This document shows, piece by piece, positions 5,733 through 6,884 of a DNA stretch of 6,884 nucleotides (within the stretch, counting starts at the first letter, position 1; the number at the start of each line of letters is the position of its first letter). The notes beneath the pieces were generated by a model. That model had not been told where the DNA came from. It searched no databases and saw nothing but the letters and a program-made list of their open reading frames with translations. The stretch spans positions 1 to 6,884 of the forward strand of contig JAKSPG010000066.1 of the NCBI GenBank assembly GCA_024405075.1. Reading direction: 5' to 3'. The stretch is from Elusimicrobiaceae bacterium. GTDB lineage: Bacteria; Elusimicrobiota; Elusimicrobia; Elusimicrobiales; Elusimicrobiaceae. The translations under genes were made by a program, and so were the position numbers.

Positions 5733-6884
5733 TTAGAATTTGATTAACATGCCGAGTTGACCTTTGGCAATGTCGCTATCGGTTCCCCAGCCATACGCGA
5801 TACCGGCAAACAATTCCACATTTTCATTGTGGGCATATTTAGCGGTTAAGTCAGCCTCGTAAAAGGCCGAGTGATCCATGCGGTGATCTTGGAAGGAGAA
5901 CCCATCCACAGATACCGTCCATTTGTCAGCCGGTTTAACATCAGCTCCGATATTGAACAAAGCGACATCCATAATGAAGCCCATCATGGCATGTGCATAG
6001 TGTCCATAGATCAAACCGGGTTGATAGTTACCCAAGGAAAAGAAATGGTCATTGGCATAGTAGAAAGTACCACGAGCGGTTACGGCGTTAATGTCCATAG
6101 CGACATCTACTTTAGCCATGTGACCGGTTCCGTTATGTTCTTTGACGAGTCTGTCGCCGCCGAAGTTGCGGGCGTATTCCGCTGCGACACGAACCGGCGT
6201 ATTCAAACTTAATTTAGCCCCATAGAAACCTATGTGTTTGTCCATGGCATTTACGACGGCATCATAGCCGTACACTTGCGCTTTCAATTCGTCGGTGATG
6301 TTCATTTGGAAATCAGCACCATATATGCTGCGGGGGTCAAAGAAATAATCCCCACTAAACAAACGATACCAACTGGGCTCATGCATGGTGGGGATAAAAT
6401 ACGATGAAGAGATTTGTTTGGTCATACTCGTTTCATTTACTCTACCGGCGATTAAGGTAAGAGCCTTGACTTCATCCCCGTAGGTAACTTTAACAGCATC
6501 TAACGAAAGAGCATAACCGTTGCTTTCCGCATTGTAGTGGTTCGGGCCGAAATAGATTACGGCACTATCTTCTTCACCATAGAATTGGCGACCAACAGTG
6601 GCTTCTAAGCAGCAAAATAAATTGTGCAAAACCACATTGGCTTCTACCACGTGAAACTGATCTAAATAGTCGTGCGCGGATTTACCGGACGCATCGTTAA
6701 TGCCCCAAATATTGGCATATTGGAACATTAAGTTTGCAGTTACATCTTCCGTTAAATCAGCAGATAAACCAGCGAGCACACGAACACTCGTGTCACGGTT
6801 CAATCTACCGAGTCTATTATGGTTCACATCCGAAGCGATAGTTTGGATTTCACCCTTAACTTCTACATTGTTTAGTACACCAGC
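5733..6884 (-). CDS. Outer-membrane beta-barrel porin-like protein (N-terminus outside window)
   Basis: The frame is open from the right edge to the TAA at 5733-5735, giving 383 visible residues with no start in view. A GTG at 6825-6827 could be taken as a start, but reading continues upstream without a stop through VLNNVEVKGEIQTIASD, which looks like mature protein, so the real start and signal peptide lie beyond the window. The sequence shows amphipathic beta-strands with Tyr/Gly/Asn-rich turns throughout (for example VRVLAGLSADL, TANLMFQYANIWG, VELFAGIAYGWG). It ends GQLGMLIKF, a terminal Phe with alternating hydrophobic residues as recognised by the BAM machinery. Likely role is an outer-membrane channel or structural barrel; substrate unknown. 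An adjacent Cys-Cys pair in NLFCCLEATVG is unusual for a barrel. Promoter not visible. Confidence 0.78.
   Translation of the reverse strand, partial: AGVLNNVEVKGEIQTIASDVNHNRLGRLNRDTSVRVLAGLSADLTEDVTANLMFQYANIWGINDASGKSAHDYLDQFHVVEANVVLHNLFCCLEATVGRQFYGEEDSAVIYFGPNHYNAESNGYALSLDAVKVTYGDEVKALTLIAGRVNETSMTKQISSSYFIPTMHEPSWYRLFSGDYFFDPRSIYGADFQMNITDELKAQVYGYDAVVNAMDKHIGFYGAKLSLNTPVRVAAEYARNFGGDRLVKEHNGTGHMAKVDVAMDINAVTARGTFYYANDHFFSLGNYQPGLIYGHYAHAMMGFIMDVALFNIGADVKPADKWTVSVDGFSFQDHRMDHSAFYEADLTAKYAHNENVELFAGIAYGWGTDSDIAKGQLGMLIKF

Noticed and set aside
5871..6212. 113-residue open frame on the plus strand
   Set aside because: It is antisense to the outer-membrane barrel gene, with no ribosome binding site or recognisable protein features.
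1..6884. Mobile element, prophage or defence island
   Set aside because: No transposase, integrase, phage structural gene, nuclease or toxin-antitoxin pair is readable on either strand; all strongly supported genes are of housekeeping or envelope type.

Overview
The window looks like chromosomal DNA of a Gram-negative, fermentative, hydrogen-metabolising anaerobe. Evidence: an outer-membrane beta-barrel protein, a secreted protein with a Sec signal peptide, a sodium-coupled solute symporter and the [FeFe]-hydrogenase maturase HydG. The style of the porin and of a pilin-like tail on the RDD protein made me think of Elusimicrobiota (gut Elusimicrobium-like lineages). That assignment is an inference from memory of protein style; no rRNA or other marker gene is present.

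Layout, left to right. (1) Positions 3-155 (+) are the 3' end of a gene cut by the window edge, convergent with (2) an RDD-family membrane protein at 182-1039 (-) that carries an extra C-terminal pilin-like domain. (3) A 145-bp divergent intergenic region holds a promoter on each strand and an unexpected 11-bp perfect hairpin. (4) 1185-2270 (+) is a secreted ChaN/TraB/EreA-superfamily-like protein whose promoter sits so close to the ATG that its mRNA may be leaderless. (5) A bidirectional terminator at 2325-2372 separates it from (6) a vSGLT/YidK-type sodium:solute symporter at 2390-3988 (-), which has a near-consensus promoter and Shine-Dalgarno. (7) Divergent from that, HydG (4148-5530, +) carries both diagnostic Fe-S cysteine motifs. 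(8) The 202-bp gap after hydG holds two copies of a palindromic element in opposite orientation and a bidirectional terminator. (9) 5733-6884 (-) is an outer-membrane barrel protein whose N-terminus lies beyond the right edge.

The genes do not form one pathway. Every gene is flanked by an oppositely oriented neighbour, so each appears to be its own transcription unit. The hydrogenase structural gene and hydE/hydF are not in the window, so this hydG copy is not clustered with them here. The symporter fits sugar uptake by a fermenter that disposes of electrons as H2, but that link is inference.

The most interesting non-coding signal is the pair of inverted palindromic elements at 5549-5669. 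All seven differences between the two 35-nt cores fall either in the 9-nt loops or in one matching pair of stem positions (a T-A pair swapped for C-G). That pattern suggests the fold is being kept. I see no defence system, CRISPR array, phage gene or transposase.
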